A stretch of DNA of 64,000 nucleotides from Salinicola acroporae (GCF_003206615.1 NZ_PZJW01000002.1:481803-545802), one strand, 5' to 3'; counted from the first letter of the stretch, positions 20,296-29,711 are shown. Program-made: numbers and translations. The notes: generated from the letters alone by a model not told the origin.

Positions 20296-21609
20296 ATGCT
20301 GCAGCGCCTCTCCCGCCCGGCGGTCAAGCTGGTCGAGCGCTACCTGCCCGACCCCTACATCTTCGTACTGCTGCTGACGATCGTCGCCGCACTGGCCGCG
20401 ATGCTGCTCGAACGACAATCGCCACTGGCGGTCATGCAGTACTGGGGCGACGGGTTCTGGGGCCTGCTATCGTTCTCGATGCAGATGCTGATGGTGCTGG
20501 TGACCGGGTTCATGCTGGCCAACTCGCCGCCGATCAAGCGCCTGCTGGACAGACTCGCCGCCACCGCCCGGACGCCCGCCGGCGCGATCATTCTGGTGAC
20601 CTTGGTATCGCTCGCCGCGAGCTGGATCAACTGGGGCTTCGGGCTGGTCATCGGCGCGCTGTTCGCCAAGGCGCTGGCGCGACAGATACGGGTCGATTAC
20701 CGCCTGCTGATCGCCAGCGCCTACTCCGGTTTCGTGGTGTGGCACGGCGGCCTGGCCGGCTCGATTCCGCTGACCATCGCCACGCCGGGGCACTTCAGCG
20801 AGGCCCAGATCGGCATCATTCCCACGTCGCAAACAATCTTCGCCGGCTACAACCTGGCCATCGTCGTGGCGCTGTTCGTCATCATGCCGTTGATCAATCG
20901 CTGGATGCTGCCACCGGAGAACGAGAGTGTCTTTGTCAGCCGCGACCAGCTCTCGGAACCGGAAGCCCCGGACGCCAGCCAGGCCCTGCGACCCGCCGAA
21001 CGACTGGAGAACAGTACCCTGCTGTCACTGCTGGTGGGTGTACCCGGACTGCTCTACCTAGTCCACTACTTCGTCTTTGCCGGCGGCGGACTCAACCTCA
21101 ACAGCGTCAACTTCCTGTTCCTGTCGCTCGCCATCGTGTTCCATCGCACGCCGCGCAGCCTGCTTGCCAGCCTCAACGAGGCCATCAGGGGCGGCGCCGG
21201 GATCGTGATCCAGTTTCCGTTCTATGCCGGCATCATGGGCATCATGATGCAGTCCGGCCTGGCGCAATCGCTCTCGGAGATGTTCGTCGCCATCGCCACC
21301 GCCGATACGCTGCCGTTCTGGTCGTTCGTCAGCGCCGGCATCGTCAATCTGTTCGTGCCCTCCGGCGGCGGCCAATGGGCAGTTCAGGCTCCGGTCATGC
21401 TGCCGGCGGCCGAAGCACTGGGAGCCGATGTCTCGCGCGTCGCCATGGGCGTGGCCTGGGGCGATGCCTGGACCAATCTGCTGCAGCCGTTCTGGGCCTT
21501 GCCGGTGCTCGCCATCGCCGGTCTCAAGGCCAAGGACATCATGGGATTCTGCCTGATCCAGCTGGCGGTCACGGGGGTGGTGATCGGGCTGGGACTGACC
21601 CTGATCTAG
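20296..21609 (+). CDS. atoE: Short-chain fatty acid transporter, AtoE type
   Basis: A 437-residue inner-membrane carrier of the AtoE family (short-chain fatty acid uptake, such as acetoacetate and butyrate). About eleven helices; SWINWGFGLVIGALFAKAL, SAYSGFVVWHGGLAGSIPL and NLFVPSGGGQWAVQAPV are the hallmark motifs. The ATG at 20296 gives the typical start ahead of PDPYIFVLLLT. No ato catabolic genes are nearby; the next gene is an acyl-CoA thioesterase, so a link between short-chain acid uptake and acyl-CoA turnover is possible but not shown. Confidence 0.9.
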   Translation: MLQRLSRPAVKLVERYLPDPYIFVLLLTIVAALAAMLLERQSPLAVMQYWGDGFWGLLSFSMQMLMVLVTGFMLANSPPIKRLLDRLAATARTPAGAIILVTLVSLAASWINWGFGLVIGALFAKALARQIRVDYRLLIASAYSGFVVWHGGLAGSIPLTIATPGHFSEAQIGIIPTSQTIFAGYNLAIVVALFVIMPLINRWMLPPENESVFVSRDQLSEPEAPDASQALRPAERLENSTLLSLLVGVPGLLYLVHYFVFAGGGLNLNSVNFLFLSLAIVFHRTPRSLLASLNEAIRGGAGIVIQFPFYAGIMGIMMQSGLAQSLSEMFVAIATADTLPFWSFVSAGIVNLFVPSGGGQWAVQAPVMLPAAEALGADVSRVAMGVAWGDAWTNLLQPFWALPVLAIAGLKAKDIMGFCLIQLAVTGVVIGLGLTLI

Positions 21610-21616
21610 CCAACCG

Positions 21617-21644
21617 CCCTCGCGCCCGAGAGCCGGCGCGAGGG
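21617..21644 (+). terminator. Hairpin after atoE
   Basis: A perfect 10-bp stem (CCCTCGCGCC / GGCGCGAGGG) with an 8-nt loop lies 8 bp after the atoE stop. There is no T run, so it may be a pause or mRNA-stabilising hairpin and not a full terminator. Confidence 0.5.
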
Positions 21645-21731
21645 AACCTGCAGGACGACCAATGGGCAGTCCAGGCCAAACGTGGTACATCTGGCGCATA
21701 AAAACACGCACCAGACGACCCCGAGGATACC

Positions 21732-22250
21732 GTGACGCCCGATGATCTACCCCGACAGCATGAGCTGTCGATGACCGTACTCATGACCCCCGACATGGCC
21801 AACTTCAGTGGCAAGGTGCATGGCGGGGCGATTCTCAAGAAGCTCGACGAAGTCGCCTACGCCTGCGCCAGCCGCTATGCCGGTAGCTACGTGGTGACCC
21901 TTTCCGTCGATCAGGTCCTGTTCAAGCAGCCGATCCACGTCGGCGAACTGGTCACCTTCCTGGCGATGATCAATCACGTCGGCCGTTCGTCGATGGAGGT
22001 CGGCATCAAGGTGCTGGCCGAATCGATCCAGGAACGGGTGATACGCCACACCAACAGCTGCTACCTGACCATGGTCGCCGTCGACCATGAAGGCAATCCC
22101 GTCCCGGTACCGTCGCTGGAATTGAAGACCCCACTGCAGAAGCTACGCTTCGAGAAGGCGGCGCTGCGCAAGAAGCTGCGCAAGCAGGAAGCCGAGGAAG
22201 AGCGCAACGCCATGGCCGAACATCTCAAGGCCTATCCGGCCGGACAGTGA
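21732..22250 (+). CDS. Hotdog-fold acyl-CoA thioesterase (YciA-like)
   Basis: A 172-residue hexameric-type acyl-CoA hydrolase. The motif FSGKVHGGAILKKLDEVAYACASRYAG contains the catalytic Asp (in LDEVAY) and the HGG turn of the YciA/acyl-CoA hydrolase group; VDQVLFKQPIHVGELVTF follows as in relatives. The C-terminal 45 residues are a charged helix (KLRFEKAALRKKLRKQEAEEE) longer than in YciA. The start is a GTG at 21732 with GAGG seven bases upstream. It may be co-transcribed with the upstream transporter, though a hairpin intervenes. Confidence 0.88.
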   Translation: MTPDDLPRQHELSMTVLMTPDMANFSGKVHGGAILKKLDEVAYACASRYAGSYVVTLSVDQVLFKQPIHVGELVTFLAMINHVGRSSMEVGIKVLAESIQERVIRHTNSCYLTMVAVDHEGNPVPVPSLELKTPLQKLRFEKAALRKKLRKQEAEEERNAMAEHLKAYPAGQ

Positions 22251-22309
22251 CATTTCACCCTCTCGCGACATCGTCGCCGGCCTGAACGCCCGACGAACAA
22301 GGATGTTCG

Positions 22310-23377
22310 ATGCCTGAAACCGAATTCCGTCAAGCCCGCACCGCCAGGCGGTCCAGTCCCCTCGGCGAGCGGCTGCTGATGATCTGGGATCTTGCCGTCG
22401 TCGTGCTGGTGGCGATCAACCTGGCACTGCTGCTGTTCGACAGCCTGTTCCTGATCCCGCCGCTCAACAGCGCTTTCGGCGCCGTGGCGCCGGGCCTTCA
22501 TACCGCCTACGACACCTACATCAGAGCCAATTTCGTCGAGATCGACCTCTGTTTCGTCGCCATCTTCCTGCTCGACGTGCTGCTGGGCTGGGCCATCGCC
22601 ATCGCCCAGCGCCGCTATGCCCGCTGGTTCTTCTATCCGTTCGTGCACTGGTACGACGTGCTCGGCTGCATCCCCCTGGCCGGATTCCGCCTGCTGCGCG
22701 TGCTACGAGTCGTCTCGCTGCTGATCCGGCTGCAGCGCCTGGGCCTTGTCGACGTGACGCGCTGGCGCCTCTACCGCTTCTATCGCACCTATTACGGTGT
22801 GCTGATGGAAGAGATCTCCGATCGCGTCGCCATCAACCTGCTCGGCGACCTGCAGAAGGAGATACGCAACAGCGAACACCTGACCCAGCGCATCTCGAGC
22901 GAGGTGATTCAGCCGCGCAAGGCGGCGCTCGTCGACGAGATCGCCAGCCGGCTGGAGCGTACCGTCAGCAAGGGCTACGCCGAGAATCACCAGCAGGTGC
23001 ACCGCTACGTCGCGGCGCTGGTGGCCAGGACGATGGAGGAGAACGAGGAGCTGCGGCGGCTGCGGCGACTGCCCATGGGCGACGCCGTGGCGGAGAGCAT
23101 CGAACGCAGCCTCAGCGACATTGCCAGTCGCGTCGTCCACGAAGCCATCGATGGCCTGCGTTCGCCGCATTTCCACTCGTTGATGACCGACCTGGTCGGC
23201 AGCGGTATCGATGCCTGGCTGCAGGTCGACGACAAGACCGACCGGGTGACCCAGCAGGTGCTGATCGACATGCTGGAGCTGCTCAAGGAGCAGGTCGCCA
23301 TCAAGCGTTGGAAAAGTGAGCTCAGCGAGCCGCAAACCCGGCGCGACGACACTGCCGGACCGACCAGCGGGGTCTGA
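22310..23377 (+). CDS. Voltage-sensor-like membrane protein without a pore domain
   Basis: A 355-residue protein whose first 150 residues look like a channel voltage-sensor domain: helix 1 about 24-48, helix 2 about 75-100 with acidic residues (Glu78, Asp80, Asp89), helix 3 about 108-122 with WYDVLGCIPL, and an S4-like helix with arginines at 127, 130, 133, 140 and 143. No pore helix, selectivity filter or second membrane bundle follows. Residues 150-340 are predicted soluble, helical and highly charged (for example NEELRRLRRLPMGD). Ion-transporter annotation is common for such proteins, but a conductance is not supported here. It is convergent with cytochrome b561 with only 9 bp between. Confidence 0.75.
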   Translation: MPETEFRQARTARRSSPLGERLLMIWDLAVVVLVAINLALLLFDSLFLIPPLNSAFGAVAPGLHTAYDTYIRANFVEIDLCFVAIFLLDVLLGWAIAIAQRRYARWFFYPFVHWYDVLGCIPLAGFRLLRVLRVVSLLIRLQRLGLVDVTRWRLYRFYRTYYGVLMEEISDRVAINLLGDLQKEIRNSEHLTQRISSEVIQPRKAALVDEIASRLERTVSKGYAENHQQVHRYVAALVARTMEENEELRRLRRLPMGDAVAESIERSLSDIASRVVHEAIDGLRSPHFHSLMTDLVGSGIDAWLQVDDKTDRVTQQVLIDMLELLKEQVAIKRWKSELSEPQTRRDDTAGPTSGV

Positions 23378-23386
23378 ACCGGCGAG

Positions 23387-23920
23387 TCAGTCGGGCGCCG
23401 GTCCCAGCATTCGGCGCAACGTGCCATCCCGAAGCCGGAAGTGGTGGTACATCGCCATGCAGACGTGACCGACGATCATGAGCGTCAGCAGCCAAGCGAA
23501 GGTGCCGTGCAGGCCACCGAAGCTGGCGGCCCAGGGAACGTCGGCGCCGGCGAACCAGGCCTTGCCGAATACATGGACGCCGTAGCCCATGCCCCAGGTC
23601 ATCAAGGCCCCCGACAGCGGCATCAGTATCAGCAACGCATACATCGTCATGTGGCCGACGATGGCCAGGCGCTGCAACCGGCCTTCGTGGCGCGGGCGAT
23701 GCCGGTGCTGGGAAAAGGCCCACGAGGTACGAACCGCCATCAGGATCAGCACGCTCACCCCGATGGTGGTGTGCCACGGGAAGATCGCCTGGCTGAAGGC
23801 GTTATCCTTCCAGACGGCGTTGACGAACACGCTGCTCAATTGCGTGACGATCAGCACCGCGACCAGCCAGTGCAGGATTCGCGTCACTCGGCCGTAGGCG
23901 CGCGGGGAGTCCTTCAACAT
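23387..23920 (-). CDS. Cytochrome b561-type diheme membrane protein
   Basis: A 177-residue inner-membrane cytochrome with four helices. Histidines placed as heme ligands are in RILHWLVA (about residue 17), PWHTTIGV (about 50), VGHMTMYAL (about 89) and IVGHVCMAMYHH (about 151), the bacterial CybB pattern. These proteins move electrons between the quinone pool and acceptors such as superoxide. The ATG at 23920 is used; the longer frame to 24082 runs into the neighbouring gene's 3' end. It lies 70 bp downstream of an uncharacterised cytosolic protein on the same strand. Confidence 0.9.
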   Translation of the reverse strand: MLKDSPRAYGRVTRILHWLVAVLIVTQLSSVFVNAVWKDNAFSQAIFPWHTTIGVSVLILMAVRTSWAFSQHRHRPRHEGRLQRLAIVGHMTMYALLILMPLSGALMTWGMGYGVHVFGKAWFAGADVPWAASFGGLHGTFAWLLTLMIVGHVCMAMYHHFRLRDGTLRRMLGPAPD

Positions 23921-23990
23921 GGTCTCGTTTTCCTGTCTCGGCTTCCGGCGACGCGCCACGGCGCGCACGGGATCGCCAGCGCTGCCGCGA

Positions 23991-25046
23991 TCATGCCAGG
24001 ATTCGCAACAGCGTGTAGGGTGCCTCGCACGCCTCCCGTTCATCCCGCGGGTCGATTCGGCCCAGTGACATGTCACGATCATTGTCGTAGGCCACGAACA
24101 GCCGCTCGGCGTCGAGCACCGCCAACCCCTCCGCCTTGTGCTCGAACTCCAGCACCTCCCCGTGGAGGTTCTCCACGATCGCGGGTGGGGTCCCGCGACT
24201 CAGATCGGCCAGTGCCATCGACCACAGGTAGCCGCCGATCTGCTCGCCATGCTCGTCCTCCACCTCGAAACTGGCCATCAGATAGAGGCGATCGTTGAAG
24301 GGATCGTATTCGAGGCTCGATAGACCGCAGATGTGCCGGACGCCCGCGTACTCCGAGGGGTCGAAGCGATAGCGCTCGCGGAGCTCGTCGACGAACTCCA
24401 GATTGCCAGCGGCCGTCATCCGATAGTGAACGCCCACCACGCGAGCCACGTAATCGAAGTCGTCGTGGGCGCGCCCCTGCTCTCGGACGCCGAACAGCAA
24501 CAATCCATCGCAGGGTTCGCCCAGATCAGGCGATGCCGGAACTGCCGCCAGGCCCTCGATCTTGTAGTAAGGCAGGCCGATGGCATCGTCGAGCTTGCGA
24601 CGCAGCTCCAGCGAACCCTCGACACCGTCGCGGGGATCGGGATCCACGACCTGCACCCGCTCCGGCTCGCCCACCGGCCAGATCAGCAGGTGATTGTAGA
24701 CGTTGAGATCGTGACTCTCGTCGTCGATGCGGTCGAACCCGGTGGTCGCCAGAATGTAGCGCCCATCGACGGTCAAGGCGAAGTCCTCGTACTTGACCGC
24801 GCGCCGGATGGCATCGGCGGTCAGGAATCGATGACTCTCGGGATCCGGCAATCCCTCCACCAGATCGAAGGCGAAGACGGCCGAGCGTCCCTCTCCGGGA
24901 ATCGGCTTGTCGCTGGCCAGCAGCAGACGACGGCCGTCGAAGACCACCGCCGACACCTCGACGTTGACCGGAGAGCCGTCCTCGTATTGCAGGCCGGGAG
25001 AAAAACAGGTCAGCGTCCCCTCGGTGATGATCTCGGTACGTAGCAT
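23991..25046 (-). CDS. Uncharacterised soluble protein, possible beta-propeller
   Basis: I do not recognise the family with certainty. The 351 residues have no signal peptide or membrane helix. The sequence is built of repeated short strands ending in acidic turns (VVFDGRRLLLASDKP, FALTVDGRYILATTG, LEYDPFNDRLYLMASFE, LAVLDAERLFVAYDNDRD), about five or six blades, which suggests a beta-propeller of the phytase-like or NHL type. It is acidic, as is usual for halophile cytosolic proteins. The ATG at 25046 has GAGG upstream. It could be co-transcribed with cytochrome b561. No enzymatic residue can be named. Confidence 0.6.
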   Translation of the reverse strand: MLRTEIITEGTLTCFSPGLQYEDGSPVNVEVSAVVFDGRRLLLASDKPIPGEGRSAVFAFDLVEGLPDPESHRFLTADAIRRAVKYEDFALTVDGRYILATTGFDRIDDESHDLNVYNHLLIWPVGEPERVQVVDPDPRDGVEGSLELRRKLDDAIGLPYYKIEGLAAVPASPDLGEPCDGLLLFGVREQGRAHDDFDYVARVVGVHYRMTAAGNLEFVDELRERYRFDPSEYAGVRHICGLSSLEYDPFNDRLYLMASFEVEDEHGEQIGGYLWSMALADLSRGTPPAIVENLHGEVLEFEHKAEGLAVLDAERLFVAYDNDRDMSLGRIDPRDEREACEAPYTLLRILA

Positions 25047-25083
25047 GGCAACCTCCTCGGTCGGGCCCGCTGCGTGAAAGAAA

Positions 25084-25104
25084 AGGGCCGAATGGTTCGG
25101 CCCT
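25084..25104 (-). terminator. Rho-independent terminator of the I78 lipoprotein gene
   Basis: A perfect 9-bp stem (AGGGCCGAA / TTCGGCCCT) with a 3-nt loop is followed on the reverse strand by a TTTTCTTTC run, 22 bp after the stop of the reverse-strand lipoprotein gene. Confidence 0.85.
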
Positions 25105-25125
25105 CGAAGTTCGCTGTTCCCGCGA

Positions 25126-25443
25126 TCAACCGCAGGAGATATCCGTGATCATGCGCTGATCGTCGACCTTGATATCGAGCCGCTCCGCACGATAGTCCAT
25201 GGTGTAGCTCTTGCCGGGCTCGATGACCCGAATCTCGGCGGCCCGTGACCGATCCGCGATCTCTGCCTGCAGCGCATCGGTGAGGGTTTCCCCGACCAGG
25301 CTACCCACCGTCTGAGCACCGCAGGCATCCTCGGGGACCGGCTTCACGTCGGGGGGTCGAGGCGCATCGTCGGGCTTGGGTGCCGTGCTGCAGCCCGCCA
25401 ATAGAAAGCCACTCACGATCAGCGCCGCACCGGAAATTTTCAT
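25126..25443 (-). CDS. I78-family peptidase-inhibitor-like lipoprotein
   Basis: A 105-residue lipoprotein. The signal segment ends in a lipobox LLAGC (Cys about 18), followed by a Pro/Asp-rich linker. The C-terminal 65 residues match the I78 inhibitor pattern: DACGAQTVGSLVGE, then IRVIEPGKSYTMDYR, then RLDIKVDDQRMITDISCG, with the two cysteines at either end likely bonded. Such proteins are thought to inhibit serine proteases in the periplasm. The ATG at 25443 has AAGGAG upstream; longer frames are not supported. It has its own terminator and is divergent from osmF. Confidence 0.85.
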   Translation of the reverse strand: MKISGAALIVSGFLLAGCSTAPKPDDAPRPPDVKPVPEDACGAQTVGSLVGETLTDALQAEIADRSRAAEIRVIEPGKSYTMDYRAERLDIKVDDQRMITDISCG

Positions 25444-25689
25444 GCCTTGCTCCTTGCTGGAGAAACCGCTCTCGTTGATTGAGGCGCACCGAACCGGGCG
25501 CCATGTCGGATTCGCCAAGCCTAGCAGGTCGCGTCGAGCTCGGCATCGGCTGGTCGACCCGGCGCAGTGCCGCTAGACTCAAACTCTCATTGGCCGACCC
25601 TTGTTGCGGTCAGCCACGCAGAGCCGTCCCGGACGGACGCCCCAAAACAACCGAGTCTTCAAGCTCATCGATCGCAAAGGAACGCCGCC

Positions 25690-26634
25690 ATGCGCCCGTC
25701 GCTCTCCGTTCGCCTCCTCACCTCCGTCGCCGCCGTGGCGATCACCGCCAGCTTCGGCGTGGGTCAAGCCTTGGCGCAGGACGACCAGCAACCGATTCGC
25801 GTCGCCTCCAAGATCGACACCGAGGGCTCCCTGCTCGGCAACATGATCGTCGACGTACTGGAAAACGCCGATCTGCCGGTCGATAGCCGGCTGCAGCTCG
25901 GCCCCACCAACATCGTGCGCCAGGCACTGGTGGCGGGCGATATCGATCTCTACCCCGAATATACCGGCAACGGCGCGTTCTTCACCGACACGACCGACGA
26001 TCCGGCCTGGAAGGACGAACAGGCGGGCTACGACAAGATCAAGGCTGCCGACAGCGAAGCGCATCAACTGGCATGGCTGACGCCGGCGCCGGCCAACAAC
26101 ACCTGGGCCATCGCCGTACGCCAGGACGTGGCCAATGACAAAGACCTCTCCACCATGGCCGATTTCGGTCAGTGGGTCAGTGACGGTGGCGAGATCAAGC
26201 TGGCCGCCTCGGCCGAATTCGTCGAGAGCGATGCGGCGCTGCCCAGCTTCCAGCGGGCCTATGACTTCACGCTCGACGAAGACCAGCTGCTGGTGCTCTC
26301 GGGCGGCAACACCGCCGCCACCATCCGTGCCGCTGCCGAAGGCACCAGCGGCACCAACGCGGCCATGGTCTACGGCACCGACGGCGCCATCGCCGCCGCC
26401 GGGCTCAAGGTGATGGACGATCCCAAGGGCGTGCAGATGGTCTACGAGCCGGCCCCGGTGGTGCGTCAGTCGGTGCTCGACACCTATCCCCAGATCGCGG
26501 AACTGCTGAAGCCGGTATTCGAATCCCTCGACCGTGAGACGCTGCAGACACTGAACGGCAAGATCCAGGTCGACGGACTGCCGGCCGATCAGGTCGCCCA
26601 TGACTACCTGACCGAGCAAGGCCTGCTGGACTGA
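25690..26634 (+). CDS. osmF: Osmoprotectant ABC transporter substrate-binding protein
   Basis: Periplasmic binding protein of the YehZ/OsmF (ProX/OpuBC-like) group, 314 residues. A signal peptide ends near QALAQ (about residue 27). SKIDTEGSLLGNMIVDVLE, DLYPEYTGNGAFF, LTPAPANNTWAIAVRQDVA and AMVYGTDGAIAA match E. coli YehZ almost word for word, including the aromatic and Asn residues around the ligand pocket. E. coli YehZ binds betaine weakly, so the true ligand remains uncertain. First gene of the osmF-yehY-yehX-yehW operon; 8 bp separate it from yehY. Confidence 0.95.
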   Translation: MRPSLSVRLLTSVAAVAITASFGVGQALAQDDQQPIRVASKIDTEGSLLGNMIVDVLENADLPVDSRLQLGPTNIVRQALVAGDIDLYPEYTGNGAFFTDTTDDPAWKDEQAGYDKIKAADSEAHQLAWLTPAPANNTWAIAVRQDVANDKDLSTMADFGQWVSDGGEIKLAASAEFVESDAALPSFQRAYDFTLDEDQLLVLSGGNTAATIRAAAEGTSGTNAAMVYGTDGAIAAAGLKVMDDPKGVQMVYEPAPVVRQSVLDTYPQIAELLKPVFESLDRETLQTLNGKIQVDGLPADQVAHDYLTEQGLLD

Positions 26635-26642
26635 GTTCGATC

Positions 26643-27830
26643 GTGGCGCTTCCCGAACGACGCCGATGGTTCGGCAACCGGGTGTTGGCGACGCTGCTGA
26701 TCGCGGCCGTCGCCAGCGCCGTGCTGCTGCCGTTTGCCAGCCTGTCGCCCAATCGGCTGGTGTCGGGGCAACCGGTCATGCTGTGGCAGGCGCTGGCCGG
26801 CTGGCAACTCGCGACCTTCGCACTGATCGGACTCCTGCTGCTGATCGCGGCGCTGGCCGGGCCGCTGCCCCGACGCCTCGCACTGTGGCTGTCGCTGGGC
26901 GCCACGCTACCGCTGCTGGCGCTCGATTTTCAGGCACTCGGGGCCTACGCCCATGGCGCCCTGGCCAACGCCTCGCCAGCCGCTCGCGTATCGCAGGGCG
27001 CAACCTTCTGGATTCTGCTGTTCGTCAGCGCGCTGATCGCCATCGATGCCCTGCAACGGCTGCGTCTCGGCCCGGCGGGACGCGCCCTCTACGGCGTCGC
27101 GGCGCTGGCGGTGATCGGCGTCTGCTTCTCCGGCGAGCTGCTCTCGCCGGTGTCGATCATGCGCGAATTCGCCAACCAGCGGGACAACTTCATCGACCAG
27201 TTGGTGCGACACTTGCTGCTGGTCGGCGGTGCGCTGCTGCCCGCCCTGCTGGTCGGTCTGCCGCTGGGCCTGCTGGCCAATCGTCGGGCCCGCCTGCGCA
27301 ACGGCCTGTTCAGTGTGCTCAACGTATTCCAGACGCTGCCGTCGATCGCGGTGTTCGGACTGCTGATCGCGCCGCTCTCGGCGCTCGGCCGGGCGGTGCC
27401 GTGGCTGGGCGAGCTAGGGGTCAGCGGTATCGGCGTGGCGCCGGCGATCATCGCCCTGGTGCTCTATTCGCTGCTGCCGATCGTGCGCAACACCTACGCC
27501 GGCCTCGCCGGTGTCTCGACCGGCGCCCTGGAGGCGGCCCGCGGTATGGGCATGACGACGCGCCAGATTTTGTGGCGGGTGGAGATCCCGCTGGCGCTAC
27601 CGGTGATCCTGTCGGGGCTGCGCATCGTCACCGTCCAGGCGATCGGGCTGGTGGTGGTCGCCGCCCTGATCGGCGCCGGCGGCTTCGGCGCCTTCATCTT
27701 CCAGGGGCTGGGCCAGTACGCCATCGACCTGGTGCTGCTGGGCGCCATCCCGACCATCGTGCTGGCGGTCATCGCCGACTTTGCGCTGCAGATTCTGGTC
27801 AGCCTGAGCCGCCCTTCCGGTACTCGCTGA
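26643..27830 (+). CDS. yehY: Osmoprotectant ABC transporter permease YehY
   Basis: A 395-residue inner-membrane permease. Several extra N-terminal helices (about residues 14-170) precede the conserved binding-protein-dependent transport domain, whose EAA loop is GALEAARGMGMTTRQILWRVEIPLALP (about 295-322). The start is a GTG at 26643, 8 bp after osmF, consistent with coupled expression. The long N-terminal extension is normal for YehY (385 residues in E. coli). It should pair with YehW to form the heterodimeric channel. Confidence 0.93.
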   Translation: MALPERRRWFGNRVLATLLIAAVASAVLLPFASLSPNRLVSGQPVMLWQALAGWQLATFALIGLLLLIAALAGPLPRRLALWLSLGATLPLLALDFQALGAYAHGALANASPAARVSQGATFWILLFVSALIAIDALQRLRLGPAGRALYGVAALAVIGVCFSGELLSPVSIMREFANQRDNFIDQLVRHLLLVGGALLPALLVGLPLGLLANRRARLRNGLFSVLNVFQTLPSIAVFGLLIAPLSALGRAVPWLGELGVSGIGVAPAIIALVLYSLLPIVRNTYAGLAGVSTGALEAARGMGMTTRQILWRVEIPLALPVILSGLRIVTVQAIGLVVVAALIGAGGFGAFIFQGLGQYAIDLVLLGAIPTIVLAVIADFALQILVSLSRPSGTR

Positions 27831-27861
27831 CGCCGTTTCAGGCACCGATCAGGAAAGACCC

Positions 27862-28941
27862 ATGATTGAATTGCAAGGGCTGACCAAGACCTACGCGGGC
27901 AAGAACGTCGTCGAGGACGTCTCGATGACGCTGGAGACCGGTGAGTTCGGCGTGCTGATCGGCCCTTCCGGCTGTGGCAAGTCGACCACCCTGAAGATGA
28001 TCAACCGGCTGGTGCCGCTGAGCAGTGGCCGGATCATTCTCAACGGCGACGACGTAACCGAGCTACCGGCCGAGCAGCTCAGGCGACGGATCGGCTACGC
28101 CATCCAGTCGACCGGGCTGTTCCCGCACTGGAGCGTGGCCCGGAATATCGCCACCGTGCCGCAGCTGTTGAAATGGTCGAAGTCCCGTATCGACGACCGG
28201 GTCGACGAACTGATGGCGATGTTCCACCTCGACCCTGCCGAGTTTCGCGACAAGTACCCGCACCAGCTCTCCGGCGGCCAGGCGCAGCGCGTCGGCGTGG
28301 CTCGCGCGCTCGCCGCCGATCCGGAAGTGCTGCTGATGGACGAGCCGTTCGGTGCGGTCGACCCGATCACCCGCGAGGCGCTCCAGGCGGAGATGCGTCG
28401 GGTTCATGGCCAGACCGGCAAGACCATCGTCTTCGTCACCCATGACATGGACGAGGCGCTGCAGCTGGCGACCCGGATCGCGCTGCTCAACAACGGCAGG
28501 CTGGTCCAGTACGACCGCCCCATCGAGATGATGGTGAAACCCGCGGACGACTTCGTTCGCGAGTTCTTCGGCCAGGCCGACCTGGGGCTCAAGCTGCTCT
28601 CGCGACGCTGGGTCCATCAGTACCAGCGGCCTCCGAGCCTGACCCATCACGCCACGCTCCCCGGCCTCGATCACTGCTGGCGACTCGACGAAGCCGGCCG
28701 GCCGATCGTCCTCGAGGGCGCCCGGCTGGACGACCAGCATCAGCACACCGACGTCAGGTCGGAATGGATCGCCACGCCGGAGATGAGCATGAAGGAAGCG
28801 CTCTCGCGAATGGTCTGGTATCGCGTGATGGTGCTGCCGGTCGTCGATGAAACCGGCAAGCTGATCGGCGAGGTGGGCATGCAGGGCATCATGGGAATCG
28901 AGTCAGACGGCGGGCTGCACGCCGGTGGGCCGGCCTCATGA
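27862..28941 (+). CDS. yehX: Osmoprotectant ABC transporter ATPase YehX, with C-terminal CBS-like segment
   Basis: ATPase of the OpuA/ProV-like family. Walker A is GPSGCGKST (about 34-42), the signature is [15 protein letters not shown] (about 135-149) and Walker B is [13 protein letters not shown] (about 155-167). At 359 residues it is longer than E. coli YehX (about 308). The C-terminal part resembles a CBS module ([23 protein letters not shown], then [16 protein letters not shown]), which in OpuA senses ionic strength. Its last 4 bp overlap yehW (ATGA). Confidence 0.93.
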   Translation: MIELQGLTKTYAGKNVVEDVSMTLETGEFGVLIGPSGCGKSTTLKMINRLVPLSSGRIILNGDDVTELPAEQLRRRIGYAIQSTGLFPHWSVARNIATVPQLLKWSKSRIDDRVDELMAMFHLDPAEFRDKYPHQLSGGQAQRVGVARALAADPEVLLMDEPFGAVDPITREALQAEMRRVHGQTGKTIVFVTHDMDEALQLATRIALLNNGRLVQYDRPIEMMVKPADDFVREFFGQADLGLKLLSRRWVHQYQRPPSLTHHATLPGLDHCWRLDEAGRPIVLEGARLDDQHQHTDVRSEWIATPEMSMKEALSRMVWYRVMVLPVVDETGKLIGEVGMQGIMGIESDGGLHAGGPAS

Positions 28942-29711
28942 GCGGCGTCGCTCGAAGCGCGCGACAGTGGCGGGCGGCTTCCGCCGGCAACGGCGTACTG
29001 TTTTTGCTGATCGCGCTGTTGATCGCACTGACGCTGGGAATGGCCCAGCTCGAGCCGCTGTTTCGGGCGCTGTTTCCCGATCTCGGCAACCCGCTCTATG
29101 CCCGCGACAGCTTCCTCAACCTGATGCTGGCGCATATCGGGTTGGTGCTGGTGTCGTCGCTGATCTCGGTGACGATCGGCATCGCGGCCGGCCTGTTCGT
29201 CACTCGCCCGGTCGGACGCGAGTTCGAACCGATGGTGTCGTCATTGGCCGCCATCGGCCAGACCTTCCCGCCTGCCGCGGTGCTCGCCATCGCCGTCCCG
29301 CTGGCCGGTTTCGGCTTCGCCCCGACCATCATCGCCCTCTCCCTCTACGGCCTGCTGCCGGTGATCCAGAACACCATCGCCGGTCTTGGCACGGTACCGC
29401 AGACCACGCTGGAGGCCGCCCGCGGCAACGGCATGAGCCGTTGGCAGATTCTGCGCCGCGTCGAACTGCCGCTGGCGATGCGGGTGATCATCGCCGGCAT
29501 TCGCGTCTCGGTGATCATCAACATCGGCACCGCCACCATCGGCTCCACCGTCGGCGCCAAGAGCCTGGGCACGCCGCTGATCGCCGGCCTGGTCGGCAAC
29601 AACCTCGCCTACGTGATCCAGGGCGCGCTGCTGGTCGGGCTGCTGGCGATCGTCACCGACCTGCTGTTCGAGCGGCTGGAGCGACGCTACTCGTTCGGGG
29701 GCCAAGCCTAG
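28938..29711 (+). CDS. yehW: Osmoprotectant ABC transporter permease YehW
   Basis: A 257-residue second permease of the YehZYXW transporter with six helices. The EAA loop is [27 protein letters not shown] (about 155-181), and [24 protein letters not shown] is the family's next motif. It starts by a 4-bp overlap with yehX. It ends at 29711, directly at the edge of a possible dispersed repeat. The operon order binding protein, permease, ATPase, permease is the same as in E. coli. Confidence 0.93.
   Translation: MSGVARSARQWRAASAGNGVLFLLIALLIALTLGMAQLEPLFRALFPDLGNPLYARDSFLNLMLAHIGLVLVSSLISVTIGIAAGLFVTRPVGREFEPMVSSLAAIGQTFPPAAVLAIAVPLAGFGFAPTIIALSLYGLLPVIQNTIAGLGTVPQTTLEAARGNGMSRWQILRRVELPLAMRVIIAGIRVSVIINIGTATIGSTVGAKSLGTPLIAGLVGNNLAYVIQGALLVGLLAIVTDLLFERLERRYSFGGQA

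Noticed and set aside
24333-25043. Forward frame opposite the propeller-like gene
   Set aside because: The reverse-strand frame has a ribosome site, acidic protein-like composition and repeat structure; the forward frame does not.
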